A stretch of 64,000 nucleotides of DNA from contig CAYMUW010000007.1 in NCBI GenBank assembly GCA_964393865.1, positions 24,008 to 88,007 of the forward strand, in the 5' to 3' direction. The DNA is from Suilimivivens sp964393865. Its GTDB lineage: Bacteria > Bacillota > Clostridia > Lachnospirales > Lachnospiraceae. Of this stretch, positions 41,761 through 50,545 are shown one piece after another. Within the stretch, counting starts at the first letter, position 1; each line of letters starts with the position of its first letter. A program made the position numbers and the translations under genes. Under the pieces are notes generated by a model that worked only from the letters and a program-made list of their open reading frames with translations, made no database searches and was not told the DNA's origin.

Positions 41761-42836
41761 TCATGTTTCCTCGGCAGCAATACTGTTTAAAATCATTCCC
41801 GCAATAACAAGCAAAATCCCTGCAAATGATGGTGCAGAGGGAACAGCATCGTGTAAAATCAATATTCCGAGCAGAAGCGTAAAAATCACTTCCCCTGACT
41901 TGGTCGCCTCAATCACCGCCAACTGCTTTTGATTGTTTTTCACAAGATCGGTTGCCTTAAAAAACAAAATGGTTGCAATCACACCGGAAAATAATGCCAC
42001 CAAAAGCGATTGAAGTATCTGGCTGCCGGACGTCACACCGGCATGAACGCCGGCGCAGATCCCGCAAACCACCCAAAAAGGCATACTGCACAGCGTCATT
42101 CCAAATGTCCGATGAACGGTACTTAAGCTTTGCTGCTCACAAACCTGCATCATCTTACGATTCCCCAGAGGATAAGAAAAAGCAGCTATTAAAATCAGCC
42201 CCAACGCAGCCAAAATATTGGTGCCTCCAAGATTATCTATCTGGGGAATCTGCATAATAAAAATTCCCAATAAAATCATACCAGCAACAGGTTTTTCACC
42301 GGAATCTTTTTCCTGAAAAGCGGGGTCAAAAGAATGCCTGCAACAATTGTAAGCTGCCAGGTTGCTGCCGTAAACCAGCTTTCCGCATAAACGGACGCTG
42401 CCGATAACGGTGCATAAAACAAACCAAATCCTACCGTACTCCAAAGCATCCATGAAACAGGAGCCTTTCCGATTGCCTTTAAGACTGCACTGATCCGCTT
42501 TTCCCGTAACAGTAAAACGGCCATCATCGGCAATGTAAAAAAATACCGTAACGCTGCGCTTGCGGAAACGACACATAAATTACTTAATTCACACGCATTA
42601 TTGTCCTGCAACACCAGGGAATAGTATCCGACAATGCTGTCTTTATCATAATATGCATACATGAACCGGCGCTCAACATCCATCTGGTAGTTTAGCCTCT
42701 CCTCCGTTGTTGCAAAAGCGGTAAAACGCGGAGCATTTAGTGCGGTAAAGCCAAATTCATCAGCTACCGTCAGAAAGCTTTCCCTGATTACCTTTACACA
42801 TCCGGCAATCTCTTCCTTCTCGATCCTTTTAATCAT
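41761..42836 (-). pseudogene. GNAT acetyltransferase fused to an EmrE-like efflux transporter
   Basis: The first 90 residues from 42836 are a GNAT start (RIEKEEIAGCVKVIRESFLT, DSIVGYYSLVLQDNNACELS) ending at LSNLCV, where the acetyl-CoA loop of a GNAT should begin. There the frame switches to the middle of an EmrE/EamA-type transporter (SAALRYFFTLPMMAVLLLRE). A second lesion follows: at five T (42292-42296) one base is missing, so VKNLLLV stops instead of continuing into PVAGMILLGIFIMQI, which is open to 41761 with several membrane helices. So a deletion fused two genes and a frameshift broke the result. GGAGAG precedes the ATG at 42836. Confidence 0.82.
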
Positions 42837-42903
42837 AATTTTTTCTCTCCTGTTCAAAGCCCTTATTCATGTGCACATGCCAGCCGCCGAATACAGCCTT
42901 TCT

Positions 42904-43113
42904 CTATTTTACTTTCAGCTTAAATCTCATGAAAACAAGAACCAGCTCGCTTATTACCGATATTCCTGAAAGCAGACCGAATGCTATTTTTATCTTTCCT
43001 TCCTGTTCTGCTGTGGGATACATTTCTAATGATCCGTTCATCCAACAGAATATTGAGAATAATAAAATGATAAACACCAAAATAATACCCACATCTAATG
43101 CAATCTTTTTCAT
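42904..43113 (-). CDS. Small two-helix membrane protein
   Basis: 69 residues from MKKIALDVGII. Two membrane helices (about 6-26 and 46-66) with a polar loop containing EMYPTAEQEGK. The frame is open to 43182, but the longer form would start inside the upstream terminator. No ribosome site is obvious, so expression is uncertain. I recognise no family; it lies between a glycosyltransferase and the chimeric pseudogene. Confidence 0.5.
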   Translation of the reverse strand: MKKIALDVGIILVFIILLFSIFCWMNGSLEMYPTAEQEGKIKIAFGLLSGISVISELVLVFMRFKLKVK

Positions 43114-43146
43114 AGAAACAGCTCGCTTTCCATTTTGTCTAAACAA

Positions 43147-43175
43147 AAAACACCAGACACAAAGTCTGATGTTTT
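43147..43175 (-). terminator. Terminator of the GT2 gene
   Basis: On the minus strand AAAACATCAGAC and GTCTGGTGTTTT form a 12-bp stem with one G-U pair and a five-base loop, then further T. It lies 16 bp past the glycosyltransferase stop. Confidence 0.85.
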
Positions 43176-43190
43176 TCCACACTCTTGTAT

Positions 43191-44015
43191 TCAGGCAGAC
43201 TTTACTTTCTTAATCTTATCATGCGCAAAGGAAAAATAAAACATTTGTATTCTAAGTCTGTTTTCCTGATATAAATCAATGGACTTATACAGATCACGAT
43301 AATAATCAAACAAGATCCGCTTGGTACGGATAGTCTGCGGGAAATTCACCTGAGTATCAACAAGACTGCCCTTGGTCTTTACATAATAATAAAGCGGCCT
43401 GGTAATCACGCCTACCTTTCCCACATACTGCAGATATTCCAGATTAAACTGGAAGTCCTCACACCAGTCAAGCTCCGTAGAACAGGAAAGGGAAAATTTT
43501 CTGATAATATCAGCTTTGAAAAATTTATTCCACAAAACACCATAGTAAAAATTGGCCGGTGCACTCATCATATACTCCGCATATTTCATCCGGGTAATCA
43601 CAGGCCCTGCATCAATACTACCCTTGGAATAAATTCTTCTGCCGCACACTCTGTAATAATCAGATATCACCATGTCACACTGATATGTAACGGCAAATCT
43701 GACAAACTCCTCGGTGGCTGTTTTCACCAGCCAGTCATCACAGTCCACAAATTGAAAATATTCTCCCTTTGCCGCTGCCATTGCCACATTTCTGCTGTGG
43801 GAAACACCGCTGTTTTCTTTCTTTATATATTGAAAACGATAATCCCCGTCCGCATACTTGCTGATAATTCTCTCACTGTGATCGGTGCTTCCGTCATCCA
43901 CCACAAGCACCTCTATGTTTTTATAACTCTGATTTTGAATGCTGCGAAGGCATCTCTCAATTGACCTTTCCCCATTGTAAACCGGTACAATAATACTTAC
44001 CAATGGCTCTGCCAT
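43191..44015 (-). CDS. Family 2 glycosyltransferase
   Basis: 274 residues, GT-A fold. VSIIVPVYNGERSIERCLRS opens the protein, then LVVDDGSTDHSERI and the metal-binding FVDCDDWLV. ENSGVSHSRNVAMAAAKGEY is typical of capsule or teichoic-type transferases. GGGAGTGG precedes the ATG. It is monocistronic with its own terminator. It resembles, at motif level, the enzyme at 28766, but is shorter. Acceptor and donor are unknown. Confidence 0.88.
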   Translation of the reverse strand: MAEPLVSIIVPVYNGERSIERCLRSIQNQSYKNIEVLVVDDGSTDHSERIISKYADGDYRFQYIKKENSGVSHSRNVAMAAAKGEYFQFVDCDDWLVKTATEEFVRFAVTYQCDMVISDYYRVCGRRIYSKGSIDAGPVITRMKYAEYMMSAPANFYYGVLWNKFFKADIIRKFSLSCSTELDWCEDFQFNLEYLQYVGKVGVITRPLYYYVKTKGSLVDTQVNFPQTIRTKRILFDYYRDLYKSIDLYQENRLRIQMFYFSFAHDKIKKVKSA

Positions 44016-44203
44016 ATTACCACTCCCTAACTAAATGTGCATATTCCGCAACCGTCATATCATATATATTCTTCCATATTGCTATGAATGCTCATTAAAA
44101 TAATTTAACCCTAATGAAAAAAATTGTCAATTGCGGATTTTAAACAATCTGCAGCAAGGGCGTTGAAAAATATGTAACAAGCAACTGGACAGCCTGTGAC
44201 AAA

Positions 44204-45145
44204 TCAGTGTAACTCAGGCATACCATTCCTGTTGATTATTTGAGGCGTCACCTGTGTCTGCACCTTACAATCTACCTGTATCAGCTTTTCAGTCTCACCA
44301 TTAAGAATCCGATATCCGCTGATATGAAAATCATATAGACCATCCTCATACAAAACATAAATGACATTTCCGTATTCCGTATGATCTACCCACAGTTCCT
44401 TGGGAATTCCCCCATCCTCATAAAGAATATCTTGAACCTGCTGCGATATTTCATCCTCCTCTGTCGAAAATTGCAGATGGTCCACCGTATAGTAGTTTGT
44501 AGTCTGCCACAAGGATAGCCGATATGTTTCCGACTCACCGTCATTGTCCAGGTCACTGCTTCTTGGATAGTCAGCTTCCTCATCAACCGACTCTGCGGTA
44601 CCCGGGCTGATGCTTTCCTCCAGATTATAACTCCCGGAAAGCTCCTGCAGTTTTTCCTCAAGGTTATGGTGACACTCCTCCTTGACATAGGAGGTTTCAA
44701 TTCTGCTGGCATCTGCTCCGCTTTGAGGCGTAATAGAAAGCCACACTCCGCCCTGATAACTGCCGCTTTCGTAATATTCAAGCGAAATCCCGTCAAATAC
44801 CTTTTTGGTAAATTCCCAGGTGGTTTTCGCCAGATAATTCTTTCCTTCCCAGTTAATAAAAGCAAATTCCTTCTTTAGCTCCTCCTGACAATCCGTTAGT
44901 TCATAACCTCCATCTTCCTGTCCTGCAAAAAGATAATAGTATACTGAACCTAAGCTTCCTCCCATATACTCACAGAGAAAGATATCCTCTATCCCGTCAT
45001 TATCAGCATCTACCGCAAGCCATATTCCTACACCATCAGAGATAGATGTAATAGATAACAGTTCATTCTTAATAGCGATATTATCTTTCGCCAGCTCCTT
45101 GACCTCCTCAATGGTAAGCTCCCGGTCCGATACCAGTGCTGTCAT
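44204..45145 (-). CDS. FG-GAP/VCBS-like protein, N-terminally truncated
   Basis: 313 residues, without a signal peptide or a ribosome site at the ATG (45145). The frame opens a few codons earlier after a TAA (KSKEELRDV), which looks like former coding sequence. Two calcium-loop-like repeats are visible, VDADNDGIEDIFLC and SDLDNDGESETYRL, as in extracellular beta-propeller or VCBS proteins. The lack of secretion signal suggests the 5' part was lost. It follows the 45237 gene in the same direction and is probably on the array-controlled transcript. Treat as a likely pseudogene of a surface protein. Confidence 0.55.
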   Translation of the reverse strand: MTALVSDRELTIEEVKELAKDNIAIKNELLSITSISDGVGIWLAVDADNDGIEDIFLCEYMGGSLGSVYYYLFAGQEDGGYELTDCQEELKKEFAFINWEGKNYLAKTTWEFTKKVFDGISLEYYESGSYQGGVWLSITPQSGADASRIETSYVKEECHHNLEEKLQELSGSYNLEESISPGTAESVDEEADYPRSSDLDNDGESETYRLSLWQTTNYYTVDHLQFSTEEDEISQQVQDILYEDGGIPKELWVDHTEYGNVIYVLYEDGLYDFHISGYRILNGETEKLIQVDCKVQTQVTPQIINRNGMPELH

Positions 45146-45236
45146 TACATCCCGAAGTTCTTCTTTGCTTTTTTAAATATATCCCGATAAATATTCGCTT
45201 AAGCTTGCCGGGATCGGATTATCATTTTCTAAACGC

Positions 45237-46088
45237 TCATGATTGTACCAACGCCCTCCCAGACATCACCATATTTTGCAAGCATCTGTTCTCCTGAAAT
45301 GTAAACAAAGCTTTTCTGCTCCTCAACAGCTCTGTTATCGCTGTTTCATAGAACCCTTTTCGATATACAAATATTTTCCCCGGGTCTTCTCTGTACGCAC
45401 TATGCATTACCACAAACAGAGGTTCATCCGTGTTTCCATTAAACAAGTAATAGTATTCCATCTGTTCATTGCTGCTCTTATATGGAACATCATCTTCCCC
45501 TCCATTGATCCAAACCAAACCTTCCTCCATAAATTCATCAAATGCTTCCACGTCATTTTGATACCCCGTAATAGCACTTTCCCTGACATGAAACAGTTCT
45601 TTTTCCCCTCTTGCCGTTTCGGAGAAAAGAAAATATTCGTTTTCCTCCCTGTCCCCGTCATAGCCATACAGCCAGCAGCCACTTATCTCATCCGTTGTTT
45701 TCGCTCCCCTGACACCCTTCAGCACAGGAATAGGAAAATACGCCTTTATTTCCTCCGCCAGCTGCAAAGAAAGCTCTGGCATTTGGCTAATCTCATAAGG
45801 CGTGATTACGATTTCATGCTGGTAGCCGTTTTTATGACCTGTTATTTTCTCACTCTCACATTGGGAATAGATATCTGTCAAAACATACCGGCTTACACCC
45901 TCCTCCTGTCTTTGCTCAAATTCCCATCCCTCCGGAAGAAAAAGATGCAGGCTGCTGAGGGTGACCTCCATATAGTTTCCTGTTTCCCGCTTTTCAACAT
46001 CCAGTTCCACCGGAGCGATCTTTAAACGTTCTGAAAATATCTTCCTCCGGTCATCCTTTGTTTTCACGTCTGCCGCTTCCTCATCCAT
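45237..46088 (-). CDS. Unknown protein under the second TGCATC array
   Basis: 283 residues; I do not recognise a family. It starts MDEEAADVKTKDDRRK with a GGAG a few bases upstream, and lacks a signal peptide or membrane helix. The body is strand-rich with LHLFLPEGWEFEQRQ, GCWLYGYDGDREENEY and MEYYYLFNGNTDEPLFVVM, resembling domains of envelope-stress proteins in related bacteria. The missing signal suggests loss of an N-terminal part or a short remnant. It begins 36 bp after the -10 of a promoter with four TGCATC-type repeats, the same design as at 37262. Confidence 0.6.
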   Translation of the reverse strand: MDEEAADVKTKDDRRKIFSERLKIAPVELDVEKRETGNYMEVTLSSLHLFLPEGWEFEQRQEEGVSRYVLTDIYSQCESEKITGHKNGYQHEIVITPYEISQMPELSLQLAEEIKAYFPIPVLKGVRGAKTTDEISGCWLYGYDGDREENEYFLFSETARGEKELFHVRESAITGYQNDVEAFDEFMEEGLVWINGGEDDVPYKSSNEQMEYYYLFNGNTDEPLFVVMHSAYREDPGKIFVYRKGFYETAITELLRSRKALFTFQENRCLQNMVMSGRALVQS

Positions 46089-46123
46089 TGTCTCCGCCTT
46101 TACTCATAATTTCTAATAAAAAT

Positions 46124-46177
46124 ATTGTAGAACAGCACTGCATCATAATTTCATCTTTTATGCATCATTTTTGCATC
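46124..46177 (-). promoter_or_regulatory. Second promoter with four 11-bp-spaced TGCATC repeats
   Basis: TGCATC at 46139, 46161 and 46172 and a one-mismatch TTCATC at 46150 keep exact 11-bp steps. The last repeat is nine bases from TACAAT (46124-46129), the same geometry as the array at 37262-37315. Confidence 0.75.
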
Positions 46178-46208
46178 TTTTTCATTGGAAGCTCCGTTTT
46201 TTATCAAC

Positions 46209-46237
46209 TTGCCATAACTTCTTTCCTGTAATATAAT
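46209..46237 (+). promoter_or_regulatory. Promoter of the glycolipid synthase-plsY operon
   Basis: TTGCCA (46209-46214) and TATAAT (46232-46237) with a 17-bp spacer, 48 bp before the start codon. Confidence 0.75.
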
Positions 46238-46284
46238 TTTTGTAACTTTGGAAAACACTATAAGAAATACAAAATGAGGCTGCC

Positions 46285-47427
46285 ATGAGAATACTTATCC
46301 TATCCTGCTCCACCGGCGGCGGGCATAATGCCGCAGGCAGGGCAATTAAAGAACAACTTGAATATGAAGGGCACGAAGCGGTAATGATGGATCCTTTCAG
46401 CCTGTCCGGCAAAAATACGCCTGACATAGTAGGAAACGCCTATGTTCAGGTGGCAAAGCATGTTCCAAAGCTGTTTGGAATGACTTATCGTCTTGCTGTC
46501 AAAATCAGTTCCTCAAGGCATAAGTCTCCCGTTTATTACGCCAATATCAAAACAGCCCGGAAACTGAAAGTCTATCTGGATGAAAACCCTTATGATGCAA
46601 TTGTTATGTCCCATCTATTTCCTGCGGAAATGGTTACCTATTTAAAAAGAAAGCATATGGAAATTCCTCCCACAGTTGCGGTTGCTACCGATTATACCTG
46701 TATCCCCTTCTGGGAGGAAACCGAATGTGATTACTATATTGCTCCCCATGAACAGCTTTTGGATGAAAATATCGAAAGGGGAATTCCCTCAGAAAAGCTT
46801 TTCCCCTATGGAATTCCGGTGGGCATGGCTTTTTCCAAACCTGCCAATAAGGCCAGAGCCCGTTCCAGGCTCCGCCTGTCCGCCGACAAACCGGTATTTC
46901 TGGTAATGAGCGGCAGTATGGGCTTCGGAAAAATGCATCTTTTTGTTTTTGAACTGACCAGAAAGCTGATCCACGATGAACAGCTTATCATTATCTGCGG
47001 CAATAACAAAAAAACACAGCTGATTTTGAAAGGAACCTACCGTAAAAATAAAAATGTGCATATTACGGGCTTTACTGAGCATGTGTCCGAATACATGGAT
47101 GCCAGCGACGTGGTGTTCACTAAACCCGGCGGACTCAGTTCTACTGAGGCACTTGTGAAAAACATTCCAATTGTTCACACAGCAGCCATTCCCGGATGTG
47201 AAACTAAAAACAGGGAATTTTTTGTATCCAGAGGACTGTCTCTTGCCTCTGAGCACATCCATACCCAGATTTCCCAGGGTATCACTTTGGTGGAAAACAG
47301 GGAAATCAGAGAGGCTATGATCTGCACCCAAAAGAAATACGCCAGGCCTTTGGCATCTGCCCACATCGTAAAGCTGCTTGAACAAATTACAAATACAACA
47401 AAGAAAGGAAAGGAGCCTGCGGTATGA
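46285..47427 (+). CDS. Processive diacylglycerol glycosyltransferase (UgtP/MGDG synthase-like)
   Basis: 380 residues, GT28-type fold. The N-terminal domain has LILSCSTGGGHNAAGRAI, the MGDG synthase-like acceptor loop, and the C-terminal domain has KPGGLSSTEALVKNIPIV for UDP-sugar binding. It transfers glucose or galactose from UDP to diacylglycerol, making membrane glycolipids and, in some Firmicutes, the lipoteichoic acid anchor. The start codon of plsY overlaps its stop by four bases (ATGA), so glycolipid and phosphatidic acid synthesis are translationally coupled. Confidence 0.9.
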   Translation: MRILILSCSTGGGHNAAGRAIKEQLEYEGHEAVMMDPFSLSGKNTPDIVGNAYVQVAKHVPKLFGMTYRLAVKISSSRHKSPVYYANIKTARKLKVYLDENPYDAIVMSHLFPAEMVTYLKRKHMEIPPTVAVATDYTCIPFWEETECDYYIAPHEQLLDENIERGIPSEKLFPYGIPVGMAFSKPANKARARSRLRLSADKPVFLVMSGSMGFGKMHLFVFELTRKLIHDEQLIIICGNNKKTQLILKGTYRKNKNVHITGFTEHVSEYMDASDVVFTKPGGLSSTEALVKNIPIVHTAAIPGCETKNREFFVSRGLSLASEHIHTQISQGITLVENREIREAMICTQKKYARPLASAHIVKLLEQITNTTKKGKEPAV

Positions 47428-48056
47428 GTTATCTTCTATGGATTAGATACTTATTCTGGATTCTGGCAGGTTACCTGTCAGGAAGTGTACTTTACGGATA
47501 CCTAATCCCAAAATATGTGAATCATATAGACATCTGCCAAATCAGCGATGACGGCAATCCCGGCACTGCAAACGCCTTCAAGTATGTTGGTTTTTGGGCA
47601 GGCTCAGCCGTCATTTTATGTGAGCTTCTAAAAGCATTTATACCGGTATTTTGGGCTGCAAGAAATCTGGATGTAAACCGCCTTCCCTTTGCCCTTGTAA
47701 TTGCGGCTCCTGTGGCTGGGCATGCCTTTTCCGTCTTTTTCAAAGGAAAAGGAGGCAAAGCTATCGCTGCCTCCTTTGGTGCTGTGCTTGCCCTGTATCC
47801 GAACCTGTTTCCACTGGCAGCACTGATTATTCTGTATATTTTGTTTTCAACAGTGATTGTGATCAGTCCCCACCTGTACCGCTCTATTGTGACCTTTTTC
47901 CTTTTTACGGTGACTGTCTGTCTGGTGGTACCCGTTCATTCCCTGCGGCTTGGATGCGGCATCATTTCTGCAATTACCATATTAAAGCATATTATGAGCC
48001 GGGATGATGAAACCTTGTCGATCCGCCTGTTCCATCATGCATTAGATAAGTCCTAA
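47424..48056 (+). CDS. plsY: Glycerol-3-phosphate acyltransferase
   Basis: 210-residue membrane enzyme using acyl-phosphate to acylate glycerol-3-phosphate, the first step of phospholipid synthesis. The three PlsY motifs appear: SGSVLYGYLI, GNPGTANAFKYVG and GHAFSVFFKGKGGKAIA; five membrane helices fit. It overlaps the upstream glycosyltransferase by four bases. Its 3' end overlaps the convergent Nudix gene by 15 bp, and its terminator is embedded in that gene. Divergence from standard motifs (GNPGTANAFK rather than SGNPGATN) is noted. Confidence 0.88.
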   Translation: MSYLLWIRYLFWILAGYLSGSVLYGYLIPKYVNHIDICQISDDGNPGTANAFKYVGFWAGSAVILCELLKAFIPVFWAARNLDVNRLPFALVIAAPVAGHAFSVFFKGKGGKAIAASFGAVLALYPNLFPLAALIILYILFSTVIVISPHLYRSIVTFFLFTVTVCLVVPVHSLRLGCGIISAITILKHIMSRDDETLSIRLFHHALDKS

Positions 48057-49064
48057 AGCCCTTCCAAGCATCAGAAATTCTTCCTGATAGATGCAGTTTG
48101 GAAGGGTTTTATCCTGCATGCCTCTTTGTATCTCAAAATAGTCAAAGAACCGAACCTCTTCCACTTCACTTTCCTGAAGCTTCAACTCCTCTATTTTAAT
48201 CGGCTTATCATACAAATAAACCGCACTGACCTCACGGTCCACAAATTGCTCTCCCCAGAAGGTATCCGTCAGATTACCATGATGAAAACCCACAAATCGA
48301 AAATCTGAAAATTCCACATGAAGCCCCAGCTCTTCTTCGATTTCCCTGACTGCCGACTCCTGAAAATCATCGCCTGCATGCATATGACCGGCAGAAGAAA
48401 TATCATAACAGCCGGGATAAGAGTCCTTGTTTGCACTTCGCTTTTGCAAAAGTACATCCACGCCTCCGTCATCTCTTCTTCTAACAATCCACATGTGCAC
48501 CGTGCGGTGGAGATCCCCGTCCCGGTGTACCATAGATCGTTCCTTTACCCGGCCCGTAGGTGTTCCGTCCTCCCTGCAAATATCGAAAAGCTCAAGCTCC
48601 TTCCCGTTCAACACGGCTTTATACCAAAATCCATCCTTGCGGTAGCACAGCTTTAAGGAAAAGAAAGGCACCTCTCTCCTTAGAAGGTCTAAAAACAGTA
48701 TGTCACCGTCCCACAACTGCAGTTCGTTCATACGGCTCTTGTCCACCCACTCCAGAGTTCCCTCATCGCAGTCTGCCAGCTCTCCCTGAAACCCTTCCGC
48801 AGTATAAAGACACATATACTCTGTGGGATAATCTTCTGAGCAAAAGGTAACAATCCCGCGAAAGCGCCAATCGGTCAGGATCAGTCCCGTTTCCTCCCTG
48901 ACCTCTCTTAACAGACACTCCTCCGGGCTTTCTCCCTCCTCGAAGTGGCCGCCCACCCCGATCCATTTATCCTTGTTGATATCGTTTTTCTTGGAAACCC
49001 TGTGAAGCATCAGGTACTTCTTTTCCTTCTCAATGTAACACAGGGTTGTCAATGCACTTCTCAT
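48042..49064 (-). CDS. Tandem Nudix hydrolase
   Basis: 340 residues with two Nudix domains. The first (residues 1-150) is a MutT-like 8-oxo-dGTP or NTP hydrolase with the complete box GGHFEEGESPEECLLREVREETGL; the second (165-340) is closer to isopentenyl-diphosphate isomerase-like Nudix enzymes and has GHMHAGDDFQESAVREIEEELGL. Both have the catalytic Glu residues. Both may act on different substrates in one protein. It starts two bases after the yqeY stop, so it is last in the comEA-to-Nudix operon, and its 3' end carries the plsY terminator. Confidence 0.9.
   Translation of the reverse strand: MRSALTTLCYIEKEKKYLMLHRVSKKNDINKDKWIGVGGHFEEGESPEECLLREVREETGLILTDWRFRGIVTFCSEDYPTEYMCLYTAEGFQGELADCDEGTLEWVDKSRMNELQLWDGDILFLDLLRREVPFFSLKLCYRKDGFWYKAVLNGKELELFDICREDGTPTGRVKERSMVHRDGDLHRTVHMWIVRRRDDGGVDVLLQKRSANKDSYPGCYDISSAGHMHAGDDFQESAVREIEEELGLHVEFSDFRFVGFHHGNLTDTFWGEQFVDREVSAVYLYDKPIKIEELKLQESEVEEVRFFDYFEIQRGMQDKTLPNCIYQEEFLMLGRALGLI
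48059..48110 (+). terminator. plsY terminator inside the convergent Nudix gene
   Basis: CCCTTCCAA (48059-48067) pairs with TTGGAAGGG (48098-48106), with inner GCATC/GATGC and ATCAG/CTGAT pairs, and is followed by TTTT. The stem is at the same time the last codons of the Nudix gene on the other strand. Confidence 0.8.
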
Positions 49065-49066
49065 AA

Positions 49067-49513
49067 TCAGCCAAGCATTTCTCCTACAATCCTGTTTACA
49101 AGCGCACCGTCCGCCTTGCCCTTTACCTTAGGCATCAGCTCCTTCATAATCTTTCCTTTATCCTTACCTGTAGGCTCTGTAATGCCAAGGCTTGCAAGCA
49201 CCTCCTGCACTGCTTCGCGGATTGCACCCTCACTCATCTCCTCCGGTGCAAACTCCTGATAAACCTTCAGGCGTATCTCACATGCCTCCCTGATATCCTG
49301 TCTGTCCTCCGGCGCAAGCTCCATGGTTTCCCTGGTCTGCTTCATTTCCTTTTTCACAACCTCAAATTCCTCTGCCTCGGTAAGATCAGCACGTTTGTCA
49401 ATGGCCTTGTTCTTAAGCGCCGACAGCAGCATGGATAAGGCATCCTTTCTGTCCTTATCCTTGTTCTTCATTGCTTCCATCATTTTACTTCTTACATCAT
49501 CAATCATGCTCAT
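49067..49513 (-). CDS. yqeY: GatB/YqeY-domain protein
   Basis: 148 residues, the complete YqeY fold: helical N terminus (MSMIDDVRSKMMEAMKNKDKDRKDALSMLL) and C-terminal GatB tail domain (VLASLGITEPTGKDKGKIMKEL). The domain in GatB binds tRNA; free YqeY proteins probably bind tRNA-like substrates, but the role is unknown. AAAGAGG precedes the ATG. It is in a leftward operon between holA and the Nudix gene. Confidence 0.92.
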   Translation of the reverse strand: MSMIDDVRSKMMEAMKNKDKDRKDALSMLLSALKNKAIDKRADLTEAEEFEVVKKEMKQTRETMELAPEDRQDIREACEIRLKVYQEFAPEEMSEGAIREAVQEVLASLGITEPTGKDKGKIMKELMPKVKGKADGALVNRIVGEMLG

Positions 49514-49533
49514 AGTTTTTACCTCTTTCCTGC

Positions 49534-50511
49534 TTATTTACTGCTATATCTGATAATCAAGAGCTCAATGCTCATGTTGTCATTCATTCTTCCTGTCTTA
49601 ATGGCCTCCTCGGCCTCCACGCAGGCCTCTACCGTTTTTCTGAGCTCCTCCCGCTTAAAACGGGATGCCTGGGTCACATACTTTCCTGCAATAAATCCCG
49701 GCAGACCAACCTTTTCGCCGATAGCCTTATTCTGGTAACCCTTTCCCGACAGTTCCTTGACCTGCAAAAGAAGATTAAACTGTCTTGCAATCAGGAACAA
49801 AATTCTCATAGGCGGTTCTTTCAACGCCAAAAGCTCATAATATAACTCTAATGCCCGCTTTTGCTTCCTGTCTGCAATGGCATTCACCATATCAAAGATA
49901 TGACTGGAAATTCGTTTGGTACAAATCTGCTCAATATCTGCCTCCGTAATGGCTTGCTTATCCAGGCAGTAGGCAAACAGCTTTTCCGTCTCCTTTTTGA
50001 TATTTTCCATATCTGTGCCGGTCATTTCAAGCAGATAATTGAGGGCAGCCTCTGAAATCTTTTTGTTCTCCTTCTTCACCATCCCCAATATCCAGCGCTT
50101 TAAGGTAGTCTCATCCTGAATGCCAAATTCCACTGCGCAGCCCTTTGCGGATGCTGCCTTATAGAGCCTGCTTCTTTTGTCTACCTCTGTCTCCACAAAA
50201 AGGAAAAAAACAGACTCCGCCGGCGCATTGAGATACTCCGCCAGCTGCTCTCCGCCGCTTTTAAAGAATCCGCTGTTTTCCAGCACAATAAGCCTTCTGT
50301 CCGCAAAAAAAGGCATGGTCTCAGCCTGATCAATGATCTCACCGACAGAAATATCCTTTCCCTCATAGTAGTGATAATTCATGGTATCATCACCGACAAT
50401 GGCTTCCTTCAGCCGATCCCGATACTGCTTGCGAAGATATGCTTCTTCCCCGTAAAGAAGGTAAATATGATTCAATTGTCCGGTTTTGATATCCTGAATA
50501 ATCCGTTTCAT
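49534..50511 (-). CDS. holA: DNA polymerase III delta subunit
   Basis: 325 residues from the ATG at 50511, seven bases after AAAGGA; a frame start 30 bases further up is rejected. The N-terminal part has YLLYGEEAYLRKQY with a P-loop-like fold (not catalytic), and residues 200-325 form the clamp-loader collar (FDMVNAIADRKQKRALELYYEL). It opens the sliding clamp within the clamp loader. It lies between comEC and yqeY, the usual Firmicute arrangement. Confidence 0.93.
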   Translation of the reverse strand: MKRIIQDIKTGQLNHIYLLYGEEAYLRKQYRDRLKEAIVGDDTMNYHYYEGKDISVGEIIDQAETMPFFADRRLIVLENSGFFKSGGEQLAEYLNAPAESVFFLFVETEVDKRSRLYKAASAKGCAVEFGIQDETTLKRWILGMVKKENKKISEAALNYLLEMTGTDMENIKKETEKLFAYCLDKQAITEADIEQICTKRISSHIFDMVNAIADRKQKRALELYYELLALKEPPMRILFLIARQFNLLLQVKELSGKGYQNKAIGEKVGLPGFIAGKYVTQASRFKREELRKTVEACVEAEEAIKTGRMNDNMSIELLIIRYSSK

Positions 50512-50545
50512 CTGTGTATCCTTTCGCAGATAGTATATCATAAAT

